DNA of 64,000 nt from Pilaira anomala (lineage: Eukaryota; Mucoromycota; Mucoromycetes; Mucorales; Mucoraceae), in NCBI GenBank assembly GCA_025716855.1, contig JAIXMQ010000018.1, positions 434,001 through 498,000 of the forward strand, written 5' to 3'. This document shows, piece by piece, positions 11,562-22,600 of this stretch (position 1 is the first letter of the stretch; each line of letters opens with the position of its first letter). The position numbers were made by a program, and so were the translations under genes. The notes beneath the pieces were generated by a model, which had not been told where the DNA came from, did not search any database, and was given only the letters and a program-made list of their open reading frames with translations.

Positions 11562-12095
11562 ATGAAGGAACAAATTATTCCAGCATTGATAGCACTTTTA
11601 TCTTCATCCTGTTGTATTATTCAATTGATCCTAAACATGTTTTCAATTTCATGCGCAGGATTTGCGATATTTACACCGTACCGTGGACTTTTGACAAGTT
11701 TGACTGTATTGATGTTAAGTTATAGTATTTACAAAAAGGGAATACGAAATGGAACAGTGATGATTTCAGTCTTGATATGCATGTTATTGATGATGAGTCC
11801 AGAGATAGTGAAAAACCGAAACGAACAAAAAGCTTCTATTCATACTACAACAAGTTATTTTATTAGGCTTCATTTAGACGGTTTAGGATGTGAAGCATGT
11901 GCAAATAGAATTAAAAATGAATTGAATTCAGTTGATTGGATATTCAATACACGCGTTTATTTCGATAACAAGACGGCGATTATAGAAACATTTGAACAAG
12001 AAGGATGGATGAATAACGACATGGTGAAATTGATTCAAAGTATAGATAGTAAATATGATGCCCAGGTACTTGATTCATGGGTATTATTATTATAA
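11562..12095 (+). CDS. Small membrane protein resembling a MerT-MerP (mercuric transport) fusion
   Basis: Single exon, 177 aa. Residues 1-80 form three hydrophobic segments (about 7-34, 42-57, 64-79). The first contains a vicinal Cys pair (SSSCC, 17-18) and is followed by TPYR (38-41) and a second helix ending YKKG, the pattern of bacterial MerT mercuric-ion transporters (CC in TM1, EPYR before TM2). Residues about 98-172 form an HMA-type metal-binding fold with GLGCEACANRI, giving the C-x2-C metal site (C110, C113), as in MerP. The combination matches the bacterial MerTP arrangement. Mercury or other soft-metal handling is inferred from family resemblance. HMA domains also occur in copper chaperones, but the TM part does not look like a Cu-ATPase or Ctr transporter. 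TATA and CCAAT boxes upstream and an AATAAA at about 12149 indicate a normal, expressed eukaryotic gene. Confidence 0.65.
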   Translation: MKEQIIPALIALLSSSCCIIQLILNMFSISCAGFAIFTPYRGLLTSLTVLMLSYSIYKKGIRNGTVMISVLICMLLMMSPEIVKNRNEQKASIHTTTSYFIRLHLDGLGCEACANRIKNELNSVDWIFNTRVYFDNKTAIIETFEQEGWMNNDMVKLIQSIDSKYDAQVLDSWVLLL

Positions 12096-12476
12096 AAATC
12101 CTTTGCTACACTAAATAATTTTTATAGTGTAACATTTTATATTTTTTAATAAACCAACTGGATAACACAAAATTGATTATTTTCACCTTGTTTTTAGTGT
12201 GTCTAGAGTTACATTAATTTATTTTAGCAAGTTTATATATTTTCTCTCTCTTTCTCTCTTTCTTTTTTTTTTTTTTTTTTTTCAATCCTTCTCCCTCCTT
12301 TTGTTGTCTCTCGTTTTTTTTTCTCTCTTCTGTACACGAAACACTCCTTCTATCGTGCTTACTTCCCTATTTTATATTTATATAATCCCTCTCTCTCTCT
12401 CTCTCTCTCTCTCTTAAACCTCTCCTTCGAAATTAAAAACCTATCAAAAAAAATTTTTTTTTTTTTTTACAACGAG
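12096..12476. other. Intergenic, pyrimidine-rich promoter
   Basis: 3' end of the MerT/P-like gene followed by a long C/T-rich block (12240-12425, including a (CT)n run at about 12389-12414). Similar CT-rich leaders precede several other plus-strand genes here (37900-37980, 58233-58283), so it is probably the core promoter/5' UTR of the gene at 12477. Confidence 0.5.
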
Positions 12477-13703
12477 ATGAGTTTATTACCTTTAGCCATT
12501 CTTTCTTCCATTGCGTTCATGGCAGACTCAACTACCGCAACGCCACTATGGATCGATATAAGTAAAAGAGCTCCAGCAGTAGAAGATGATGATCGATTTA
12601 AAAACTCCAATACTACTACGGTTCCTAAAAAAGAACCCACCAGTACCGTAAAGAAACCAGTTACTACAACCACTACCATAAAGAAACCAGCAGCATCATC
12701 TAGTAAAATGCCTGTCTCATCAACTATAAAAGCATCTGCAATCTCTTCCAATCTACCTACATCTCCTATTGTTCCACCTTTAGTTGTACCTGTACCTACA
12801 CAATCCATTACATCCAGTCATACCCAATCTACTAGCACCGCTATCCCTAGTTCTGCCAATGCAGAAGATGAATCCGGTGGTGTCTCGGGTGGAGCAATTG
12901 GAGGTATTGTAGCCGCTGTCATCATCATCATTGCAGGTGCTGCCGCTTATTTTGTCATTCGTCGTAAAAAGAATCAAAAGGAACGCAATCAGAACAGAAT
13001 GACTAAACCTGATCCATTTACAATGGGATATGGTAGTGATCAAGCATTTCAAGCTCAACCAATGCAACAACAACAACAACAACAACAACAACCAAGTTAT
13101 CAACATCAGTATGGTACAAATACACCTACTTCTCCTACGTATTATAATAATAATAATACGCAACCATTTACAGATGCAAATCAACATATTATTAATGAGC
13201 CCATGTTGGCTAATCATGCTCCTGTTGTTGCTCAATATCAACCTCAAGTACAACCTCAGTATCAACCATATCAACCTCAAACAAATCAAGAGTATCAAAA
13301 TGAAGTTCCTGTTATGGAGAATCATAGTACGACGATTATTCCTGCTATAGTAACTACTGGAGCGGTTGCTGGAGGAGGAGCAGGAGCAGCAGCAGCAGCA
13401 GCATTACCTAGTACACCTACACCTACTCCAAATAATAACAGTGGATTACTTGCACCTACACAAGCAGGATCAGTTGGTGTATTCCAAGTAGCAGCTACTT
13501 ATACACCTACATTAAGTGACGAAATTGATATTCAAACAGGTGATCAAGTTGAAGTTTTGGTAGAATATGATGATGGATGGTGTCAAGGTATTAATTTATC
13601 ACGTGGTAATGCAAAGGGTGTTTTCCCCAAGCATTGTATTGATTATGCATCAAACACTTCTGGAGATCGTGTTAAAAGAGTCAGTTCAATGTATATAGCT
13701 TAA
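12477..13703 (+). CDS. Single-pass membrane protein with Ser/Thr-rich ectodomain and cytoplasmic SH3 domain
   Basis: Single exon, 408 aa. A short hydrophobic N-terminus (1-16) suggests a signal peptide. Residues 20-135 are Ser/Thr/Pro/Lys-rich, as in O-mannosylated wall-spanning regions. A transmembrane helix follows (about 139-161, GGAIGGIVAAVIIIIAGAAA) with a basic stop-transfer IRRKKNQK. The cytoplasmic part has Gln/Asn/Pro-rich low complexity (Gln run encoded by (CAA)n at 13066-13089) and ends in an SH3 domain (about 336-392) with ATYTPTLSDEIDI, GDQVEVLVEYDDGWCQG and KGVFPKHCI, the ALYDY-, W- and FP-type positions. The layout recalls fungal wall or mating proteins such as Fus1. A role as surface sensor or adaptor for polarity proteins is inferred; no specific orthologue is claimed. 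Confidence 0.8.
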   Translation: MSLLPLAILSSIAFMADSTTATPLWIDISKRAPAVEDDDRFKNSNTTTVPKKEPTSTVKKPVTTTTTIKKPAASSSKMPVSSTIKASAISSNLPTSPIVPPLVVPVPTQSITSSHTQSTSTAIPSSANAEDESGGVSGGAIGGIVAAVIIIIAGAAAYFVIRRKKNQKERNQNRMTKPDPFTMGYGSDQAFQAQPMQQQQQQQQQPSYQHQYGTNTPTSPTYYNNNNTQPFTDANQHIINEPMLANHAPVVAQYQPQVQPQYQPYQPQTNQEYQNEVPVMENHSTTIIPAIVTTGAVAGGGAGAAAAAALPSTPTPTPNNNSGLLAPTQAGSVGVFQVAATYTPTLSDEIDIQTGDQVEVLVEYDDGWCQGINLSRGNAKGVFPKHCIDYASNTSGDRVKRVSSMYIA

Positions 13704-13877
13704 TCTTTTATTTGAAATAAAAAAAAAAAAAAAAAAAAAAGAAACATAATACCTTTTTATATAAGAGTGTGCGACAGTCTAGGAATTCTTTTTTTTTTTT
13801 TTTTTTTTTTTGTATAGTTTCTATGGATACTAAACTAAAATATTACATAAACTTTTATGTGCATATCACGATGATAA

Positions 13878-13923
<46 letters not shown>

Positions 13924-14535
13924 TACCTTATTTCGTGTAACATTCAATTAAAATAGACTGACCCAATAAAATATTTAAACATTTTTTCTAAAGAAGTTAC
14001 ACTAAATGATTCGTAAATGATTAACTATAAAAAGAGCGATAGAAAAACCGCTCTCCACTGTAGAAATATATATATGTAATATATATCATATTAAATATCA
14101 TTGTTTTTTTTTTTTTTTTTACATGTATATAACATTACACTTGTATCTTTTTTTAAAAGAGAGAGTTACACTTATTGAACTCGCGTGGTACTCACACCAT
14201 TGTGTATACTATTTAGTTTTTTATTGTAGTAACGGTGATTGAACTCAATATAAAAACTGACACCCAACAAAATGAGTGGGACCCTACAAAAATGAAACAC
14301 AGCATTTTTTAAAAAGGGAATAAAATAAACTTTATTTTTAAGAAATTAAGATGGAATAATAAGGGAAACTTTTGTGGTGTAGAAGAAGTGAAGAAAGGAT
14401 AAGAAGAAGAAACGCTTTTGTTTTTTTAAGGGAGAAAAAAGTTATTTACAGGTATGAATAATAACTTTTTTCTTTTTAGCTGATAGAATGAGAAAGGTAT
14501 GTATACAAATGAATAAGAAAAATGAATGTTCTTTT
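13704..14535. other. Intergenic with long homopolymers; two convergent 3' ends
   Basis: Contains A-runs at 13719-13740 and 13879-13920 (over 40 A) and T-runs at 13790-13811 and 14105-14120. No gene is seen. The two flanking genes converge here. Confidence 0.6.
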
Positions 14536-15598
14536 TTAGAAAGAAGAAGGTAAATCTTCTAAATTAAACAGAGAAGAACCAAAAGTAGCCAAAGTATGAT
14601 TTAAAGCAGCCATATGAGAATGTTCAATATGATATTTTAAACCATTCAAGTTTTTATATCTTTTGCCGCAATCGCCAATTGTACATTGATAAGGTTTAGA
14701 AGCAATACTTTCACTATCATCCGTTGTCAAGTTACAATGACCATGTTGATTATGATACTTGAGTCCATTTGGATTCTTATAAGCTTTATCACAACCGCCG
14801 ACTGGACATTTATAAGGTTTATCCGCACCGGACGATTGATGAAATGAATTCACATTAGCCGATGCCAATAAAGCGCCTGCTTGTGCTAAAAAATCTTCAT
14901 CGGATAACAATGGACTTGGTAAATCACCTGAAGCAAGTGCAATTTTTTTTGCTGCGGATTGTGTTAATAAATCAAATGCTGTAGAGCTTCTTTTTTTCCC
15001 GTTGTTCGTAGTGTTCTTCACTGTTGATTCATCGTCTTCTTCTTTTTGTTGATTTAATGTATGATGATGATGATGACTGGAGTTGTACAAATCAGAAAGA
15101 TAGGCAGCCGCTTTCTTTTTCAGTGTGACAATAGTATCTTGTTCTTCTTCTGCAGTGGGACTATTAGGTACACTTGTACCAGTAGAACTGGATGCGACTG
15201 ACCATGAACTACTCACATCTTCTTCTTCTTCTTCTTCTTCTTCATCATCATCATAAAAACTACTTTCTTCTTCTTCAAGTCGAACATGACATTCTTCATA
15301 ATGTTGTAATAAATCATGAAGGTCTTCAAGAATTAAACCACAACATGCGAAATCACGACAGAAGGTAGCTTCTAATTCGCGTGATTCAAAAGCGCCTTTA
15401 ATATCATTTTGAGGTTGACAAAGTTGAAAATCATAGGAACTGTAACAATTTAAGGTGAGTTGATATGTTTCTGTGTTTATTTTTATTTTTTATTTTTTAT
15501 TTTTTATTTTTTTTTACTTACTCAAAGTTAATATCTTGTTTAGGTACTGTAATCGTACTCATACGACGAATAGAGTTGTATTCAATAGGCACTGGCAT
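14536..15598 (-). CDS. Sfp1-like C2H2 zinc-finger transcription factor
   Basis: Two exons on the minus strand: 15598-15522 and 15439-14536; 326 aa. Exon 1 encodes MPVPIEYNSIRRMSTITVPK; splicing gives INFDSYDFQLCQPQ. An N-terminal finger-like block CRDFACCGLILEDLHDLLQH followed by YEECH lies just before a Glu/Asp-rich stretch. Two C2H2 fingers near the C-terminus read YKCPVGGCDKAYKNPNGLKY and YQCTIGDCGKRYKNLNGLKY, each followed by paired His. Repeated GCDKxYKNxNGLKYH fingers plus an upstream split finger are characteristic of Sfp1-family regulators, which in yeast drive ribosome-biogenesis genes. That function is transferred by family. The frame extends upstream of the first C-terminal-exon start through the acidic stretch, which is why the ATG at 15598 is preferred. 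The intron carries (TATTTTT)n repeats. Confidence 0.8.
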
Positions 15599-15656
15599 CT
15601 TTTTTTCAAAAAAAAAAATATAAGGGAAAAAATGAGAGGGAGAAAGAGAAAGAGAG

Positions 15657-15687
<31 letters not shown>

Positions 15688-16190
15688 ACAGATTTGATTT
15701 CTCTTTTAAAGACAAAAAAAAAAACCAAGTTACACACCATTTTTTTATTTAATCGGCTCCTAAATACAAACAAGAGATACATCTCCGAAATGAATGTTCC
15801 CTTGTTTTTTTTTTATAAACGTTTCACGCAAAAAAAAAAAAAAAATGGTGTTACTTATATAGAGTTACCAGTTGAAATAATAGAAAGGTTGTTAGGGTGT
15901 AACTAAGGTTAAGAGCAACAAAGTATCAATAGCAACAGCAACAGTGTATCGATAGCAACAGCAACATTTTTTTTTTATTTATCATATGTCTATAAATCTT
16001 TTCGTTCTATCAAGTTTTACTGTGAATGGTTTAGCTTCAAAAGGCGATTCATAGTGTAACGTTTCTTCCGTTTCAAAAATATAAACAGTTTGTATTACAA
16101 CATTATAAATATTTTTGTTTATATTGACAATAATAATAAATTCTAAAAATGTGTGTGTATTTTTTTATTTATTTACAATATAAACTGTAT
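15599..16190. other. Intergenic
   Basis: Promoter of the Sfp1-like gene and 3' flank of the Mak21 gene. Contains an A-run (15657-15684) and a short imperfect direct repeat (listed separately). The 70-codon ORF at 15694-15906 (+) is homopolymer-driven and not accepted. Confidence 0.55.
15922..15966. repeat. Imperfect 22-bp tandem repeat
   Basis: Two copies of TATC(A/G)ATAGCAACAGCAACA in direct orientation (about 15924-15943 and 15947-15966). Intergenic; no function is apparent. Confidence 0.7.
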
Positions 16191-19100
16191 TTACTCTTCA
16201 TCATCTTCATCTTGTTCAATAAGTTTAGCATAGTCTTCATAAGTAGCAAACGTAGGAAGACGTTCCTTTTCTTTCTTTTGTTTCTTCTTTTGACGATTAC
16301 TTAAACCAACTTCTTCTTCATCTTCATTTTGATCTCCCTTTGAACGTTTCTTTGTATCTTTCACTTCTTCTTCTTCATCATCCATACTAGAAGCATTCAT
16401 TAATTCAAGTTCCTCATCTTGATCAAACAAGGGTTGCTCATCTTCCGATCCAAAGTCAGCTCCTTCCATATCTTCTTCGTCTCCAAACTCACCCATTTCA
16501 TCGTCGTCCATTTCATCTTCTTCATCATCCATTAATAAAGCACGCATAGCTTCATCATCTTCCTCATCATCTTCATCTTCTAATGCTTCATCATCATCAT
16601 CATTATCTAATCCACCGGGTATAGAGGACATCATTGCACGCCAAACTTCATCCTCTTCTTCATCTTCATCACCCGTCTTCTCCTTCTTGGATTTCTTGGA
16701 TGAAGGTGTGCTTACAGCCTTTTGATGAAAGTATTTATGGAAAAAGACTTCATCAGCTTCAACCTCATTTTCATTTTGATTCAAGAACTTATCCGAATTA
16801 AGAGGAACCGAATTCGCTTTAATACCACTTCCTTTAGTGAACATGATACCGCCATCACGCCTACTACCAGATAAAGGTTGCATGATCGATTGTCCTTTTG
16901 TCGTGCCTGTCTTTTTAGCATTACGATAAATAAATCGATCCAAGAAATGCATTAAAGTAAATTGATGTAAATCGGGTTGGTTCTTAATGAGCTCGCCAGC
17001 GAACAATTGTTCTGTATATTTTGCAACAGAAGGATGATAATGGGTTTTAAAAGGAATCTATCATTATACACGTATTTTAGTATATATATATATATATATA
17101 AACTTTTGCATGTGCTAATAAGAATACTTACAAGTTCCCATAAACAACTCTTTTCGGCATTACTAAATCTGGGATCACGCTTTCTACCATCATACTCATG
17201 CTTTCCTTGACTCGCTCTCTTTTGTTTTTCAAGTTCAATGCGAGCCTTCTTCTCTTCATCATCTTCATCTTCAGGTGCATCCACAAAATACTCTTCATCA
17301 TCATCTTCTTCAGGTGTGGTCAACATGGTACGAAGTCCAGGTTGAGCTTCCATCAATTGACTCAAAAGGAAAAAGATACCGGAAATAAAAGCAGGTTGAT
17401 TACGTGCTGCAATTTGTACCATACGTTTCACATAGGCTTTGACTCGACGTGTATCTGTATCGGCACGAATTGCTTTAAATAATAAATTCAAGTACATGGA
17501 TTGCTTGGACGAATGACTGATACGAGGATCTAATAAGGATTCATAAAGTGTACGATAGAATCGATCACTGACTGTTGGCTTTACAAGTGAAATGGTAAAG
17601 ATAAGTGAAAGTGCTTGAATGGCTGCATTGAATGTACTGGCATGAGTCATTCTAAACAAAACTTCCAAATGTTTCTCGACCCTATATATTTATAAATAAA
17701 TCCATCAGTTTTAATGACACGATTCGTTTCATATGTAGAAAACTTACATTTCATCTGAAATATTAGCAAAATGGAAAGCACGATTTACACCAGTCAAGAT
17801 GGCAGCAATCATCTTGGCTTGATGATCTTCTAATTCTAATTCTTCCTTCTTCTTTTGTTTTTCCTTGGCTTCTCTCTTCTTACTCTTCTTTTCAGGTTGT
17901 TCTTCCTCTACAACTTCTTCTGTCTTTTGTTTATTTTTAATTTCTTCCTTTTCTTCATCCTCTACAATCTTGAGAAGTTTACGGAAAAAGACAAAGTAAA
18001 GTTCGACCAACTTGTTGGCAACAGCGGTATCTTTAGATGTCAAGATAGTTTGATTCATGGTGATGATGGAATAATATTGTGCCTTTTCACTCGTGTTAGG
18101 ACGTAATAACAATTGCTCTAATTCTCGAATGACAAACATCTTCATACCAGGATGCTTAATCAATAACTCAATAATCAATTGGGATGTCTTGGCTGCGACT
18201 TTGTTATCGGAATCACCTAATTTGTTCACAAGCAATTTAAGTAAATTTTGTTCTTGTTCAGGCTTATTCGATAAAAGATCGTGTAAACAAGTCACCATAT
18301 TGTTACGAACATGCATGAGAGTATCACGCGAGAGTTCTTCAATCAACTGAAGGAATTCAAGATAAGTCTTCTTGAGATGATCTTCAAATACCCATAACAA
18401 TAAATGTAAATCGGTGACTTCTTTAGCGCCAAGAGGACGATCAGCGAAATAAATCATTTTACGGTCGGGTAAGACGGAACCGATAAACAAATCTTTTAAA
18501 CTGGTGACGGCCATGACGGATTCATTTCTACCCTTCTTTCTACCCATTGCCATTAACGTATCCAAGGTCTTGATGCCATGTAAAGGTGATTCTCGGAACA
18601 TCAAGGTCAATGCAGATACTTTATCGTTCAAGGTACCGGATGTGATGATGTTGGACATGAAACTACGGTTGGAGGAGGTTAAGAGTGGATGCTTTTCGGA
18701 TTTGGTGTTCTCTTCTGTTAAAAGTTCTTGGGCGTAGCTGTATTTAGCAGATGTCTCGACGGGTGATAATCTTTTTACACCTTCAACTGAAACAGGAGGA
18801 AGTGCGACTTTGTACCAGAATGGAGTAGGTTCTACAAGCTGTCAAAAAAAAAAAAAGTGTTAAATTTTTAAAAAAATTTTTTTTGATCTGTATATCTTCA
18901 TTAAAGCTTACCAAGTTCTTGCTAGGAATTCTCTTGGGTTCATGAATCTTCATACCGGGAACAGGTACGCTTTGTTCCTCTACCTCTTCCTCTTCTTCGG
19001 ATTCTTCTTCTTCCTCATCCTCCTCCTCCTCCTCTTCTTCTTCTTCGTCTTCTACTTGTTCCTCCTCTTCTACTTCTTCTTCCTCAATTTCATCTTCAGT

Positions 19101-19508
19101 ATCGATTTCTTCATCATACTTTACAGAAGATAAACCAATATTATTCATGAAACTCTTTAATTCTTTTTGAAGAGAAGCCTAATAATTTATGCTATAAGTA
19201 TCAAACATGAAAGAGAAACCTTTTTATTATTTTACCTCAGCCTTTTCATCAGCACCTGTCACCAAGTTTTCATTTTCCTCATTATCAACGTCTTCTAAAT
19301 ATTTGAGGTCACCTTTTGTTCCACCTAAAGCTAAAATAGCTTCTTGAAGTTTATCGTTTTGTGCTTGAAAGGGACTCTTTTCGTCCTTATTAAACTTGAC
19401 TTGTTTCTTATCCTTTTTGTCTGTAGACTTTTTATCAAAAGGCTTTTTGTCTATAGACTTTTTATCAAAAGTCTTTTTGTCTCTATTCTTTCTATCAACT
19501 CCTGCCAT
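16191..19508 (-). CDS. MAK21: Mak21/Noc1 (CEBPZ family) 60S ribosome assembly factor
   Basis: Five exons on the minus strand: 19508-19236, 19178-18912, 18838-17748, 17681-17132, 17057-16191; 1015 aa. The N-terminus is Lys/Asp-rich with repeated DKK(S/P)(I/F)DKK units, followed by a long Glu tract in exon 2. The CBF/Mak21 core runs through exons 3-5, with FWYKVALPP, SDRTLMA-type helical repeats (LMAMGRKKGRNESVMAV), EVLFRMTHASTFNAAIQAL, RFYRTLYESLLDPR, KDPRFSNAE-like RKRDPRFSNAEKSCLWEL and, after the last intron, HYHPSVAKY and MHFLDRFIYRNAK. The C-terminus is strongly acidic and ends in a Lys-rich block. Length and order match yeast Mak21 (about 1000 aa), which acts with Noc2 on early 60S precursors in the nucleolus. 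Only about 130 bp separates its start from the end of the Cch1 gene upstream on the same strand. Confidence 0.92.
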
Positions 19509-19635
19509 TATATGAATAAAGTATAAAGATTAACAAATAAAAAAAAAAAAAGTTTATTTTTTTACATGAAAAAAAAAAAAAAAAAAAAAGTAGTCGCCTA
19601 TTGTGACGCCTTTTTTTTAAAAAGAATAATAAGCC

Positions 19636-22600
19636 TCACTTGTCTGCATTTTTTAACATTTCTTTCCAAATATCATGTGATGTTATATCTTCAATAATAC
19701 TTTGATCGTCTTCTTCTATTGTCTCTTGAACTTGTTCATCTTCTTCTTCACTACTGCTACCAGATAAATAATGATCATAAATAGATGAATTACTAAAACT
19801 TTTTTAAAATTAAAAAAAAAAAGGAATTTTTTAGTAGTTATACAATTTTTAACATTTTGTGTATAAAAACTTTACTTGTTGGAAATAACAGAATCACCGT
19901 TGTAAGACCCGAGATCATTGAGTGGTGTACGACGATGATTCATTTCATATGGTTGTGTTACAACTGCATCACCGTTGTCAATCACAATAGCAGGTACTAT
20001 AAAAAAAAAAAAATTATATGAGTGACCTCGTATTACATTGCACAGCCTCTCTTATATATGTTAGTACCTTCATTTTGTCTCTTGGTAGCTAAATGCTTTA
20101 GGAATTTTTTTCTTAATACGACCGTTTCCAGTAATCCTCTTACTCTATCGATAGAGATTAAAGTATGAACGGCTTCATCCTTTTTTTGATTCTGTAACAA
20201 CTCTTCTAAACTATATAATCATCATGAATATGATATTGGCTTTTTTTTTTATATATATATAATTTGTAGAAGAAAAAAAACTTACATGAGAGCATTTTCA
20301 GGTACAATTAATTTTCGTTGTGCAAGCATGAGTAACATTTGATTAAACGAAACACCTCGACTGGATTCAACTAAAGCCGTCTCCCAATAAATCTTTTCTA
20401 AATCATGTCTCTTCCTATGAATCTCACGTCGATCTAACCGATTCAACTTTTGATTGAGTGCCACCATATCAAGTTCACCATCATGTGTACATTCCTTCAC
20501 TAAATTCTTGTAAGAGAATTCAGGTTCAAAGATCCGAACCCCAAAAATACCTTCTAGCTTTCTCCAGAGTATCATGTACTGATTCGGTCTCACATACCCG
20601 GTTCTTTCTGTATCCACAGAAGCCCAAATCATCTTGAACTTTCTAATCTCATCTCGATTCACTAGAGAGAAATTGGCCTTGATCTGATAAACATATGAAA
20701 AATTATCGGCTACAACAGCTACAAAAATAGCAATAAAGATATACATGGAAATAATATTAAAGGTCAGAAATAAAAAGTACGACCAACTGACAGAGCCACA
20801 ATCTGAGTCAAGATAGTCTTCGGCCACAATACAGTTTGGATACTCCACGGTGAAATCATGCATGATCGCATTCCAACCTTCTCCTGTAGAATATCGAAGT
20901 AAAGAGATCATGGTGTTACTAAACGATCTGAAATTAACATGTTCTGTTTGAGCACTTCGTCCATACTTGGTTAACCCAAAGATCTGCATAAACATAATAG
21001 CGTACGTTGTCAACACAACAAACCAAACTGCAAATACGTTTACAATTTGATACGCAGAAGCTGCCATGGTCGTAAACAATTGATTTAAACTATCACTTCT
21101 TTGAACCAATTTAAAACAAAGGGCGGTCATAAACAACTTTTGACTTTCTACATTCACTTGTAAGGTCGGGTTACCTAATGTAATGATGGCTGTAATAAAA
21201 CTACCAATCACCATTGTCAGATCAAACAAGTTCCAAAGGTTCCTTCTAAACGATTTCCAACCAAGACCTAATAACTTAATCGCAATCTCTATCCAATAAA
21301 TCACAATAAATCCAAGGTAAACATAAATCTTGGCTCGACTCCAACCGCTCGATCCGTTATCTAGATCTGCACTGGACGTTTCATTCGCTGTATCCGTACA
21401 CAAGAACAAGATATTCAAGGAAACAATCAACGTCATAAACTTGTAAAATTTTCCTCTCTTTTCAATTGTCAAGTTGAAACATATCTTTCGAATCGAATTC
21501 GTAGGTGTCACCTTGGGTCGTTTGGCAGGTCGAATCTGGTTTAATAATTTCTTTAAATCTAACCAACGTCTTTGATCACTTGTTAGATAAGCAGTACCGT
21601 TTCTTCTCGTAAAGTTTTCAATCACCACACCTAAAAAGAGTGAGATAATAAAGACAGAACCAGCTAGATTATATACCATAAAGAAAATTCCCCATAACTG
21701 ACTGGCGTCTTGTTGTGTTGCCAGATCTTTACCCATCACACTCATACTCGTTGTCAACACATCGATCCATCCTTCTCCTGAACAAATCTCAAACAAGATC
21801 AAAAGTGAGCTCCAGAAAGAATCAAAACTATAGACATAGGGATTGGCCCAGATACGTGGCATATAGATCGATGTATCATCCGGTTGAGGTTCTTGCATAC
21901 CCATCATACCTTCATTCAAACACCCTCCCTTATTCTCTACATCATCATCGTTACAGTTATAAAATAATCCCATAAAGATATTTTGTCCATACAATGCAAA
22001 AGGTACGATCAGACAAAGACCTAAAGCAGCTGCATCCAGAATACGAGGTAACCCTGTTACTAAAATGGCGGTAAATGTTTCTTTGGCATGTCCTAATAAA
22101 TTAATGAGACGTAATGCACGTAGTGCCTTAAAGGCACGAAACGCACGTTCTAGACCGGTCGAACCAGAAAAGGTACTAAAATTAGACATGTAGAGTGAGA
22201 TCAAAACAAATAAATCCAATAGGTTCCAACCGTTCAGCATGTACGCGTTTGGAGTCAAAACTAAACCATCTGCAATCACCTTAACCAGGAATTCAAATGT
22301 AAAGATAATCGTAAACGCTAAATCAATATACAAGAATTTCTTGGCGATCTCTGGATTATCTCGATGTTCAAGTTGATAGACGGGTGAGTTATAGATGGTC
22401 AGGACAACATTTGCAAGTACACAACAAGTAATGGTTGTCAAAAAAATGATACTTTTCCATCGAGAAGGTGGGACCCCAAATGTACGTTCGCCACGACTGG
22501 GTTGAACAATCAATTGACACCATCTACGGATTCGGTTATGGGAAGAGAACAAGTAAAGTGATTTATCATACGTTGGATGTGCTAAAATAAAATCGCGTTT

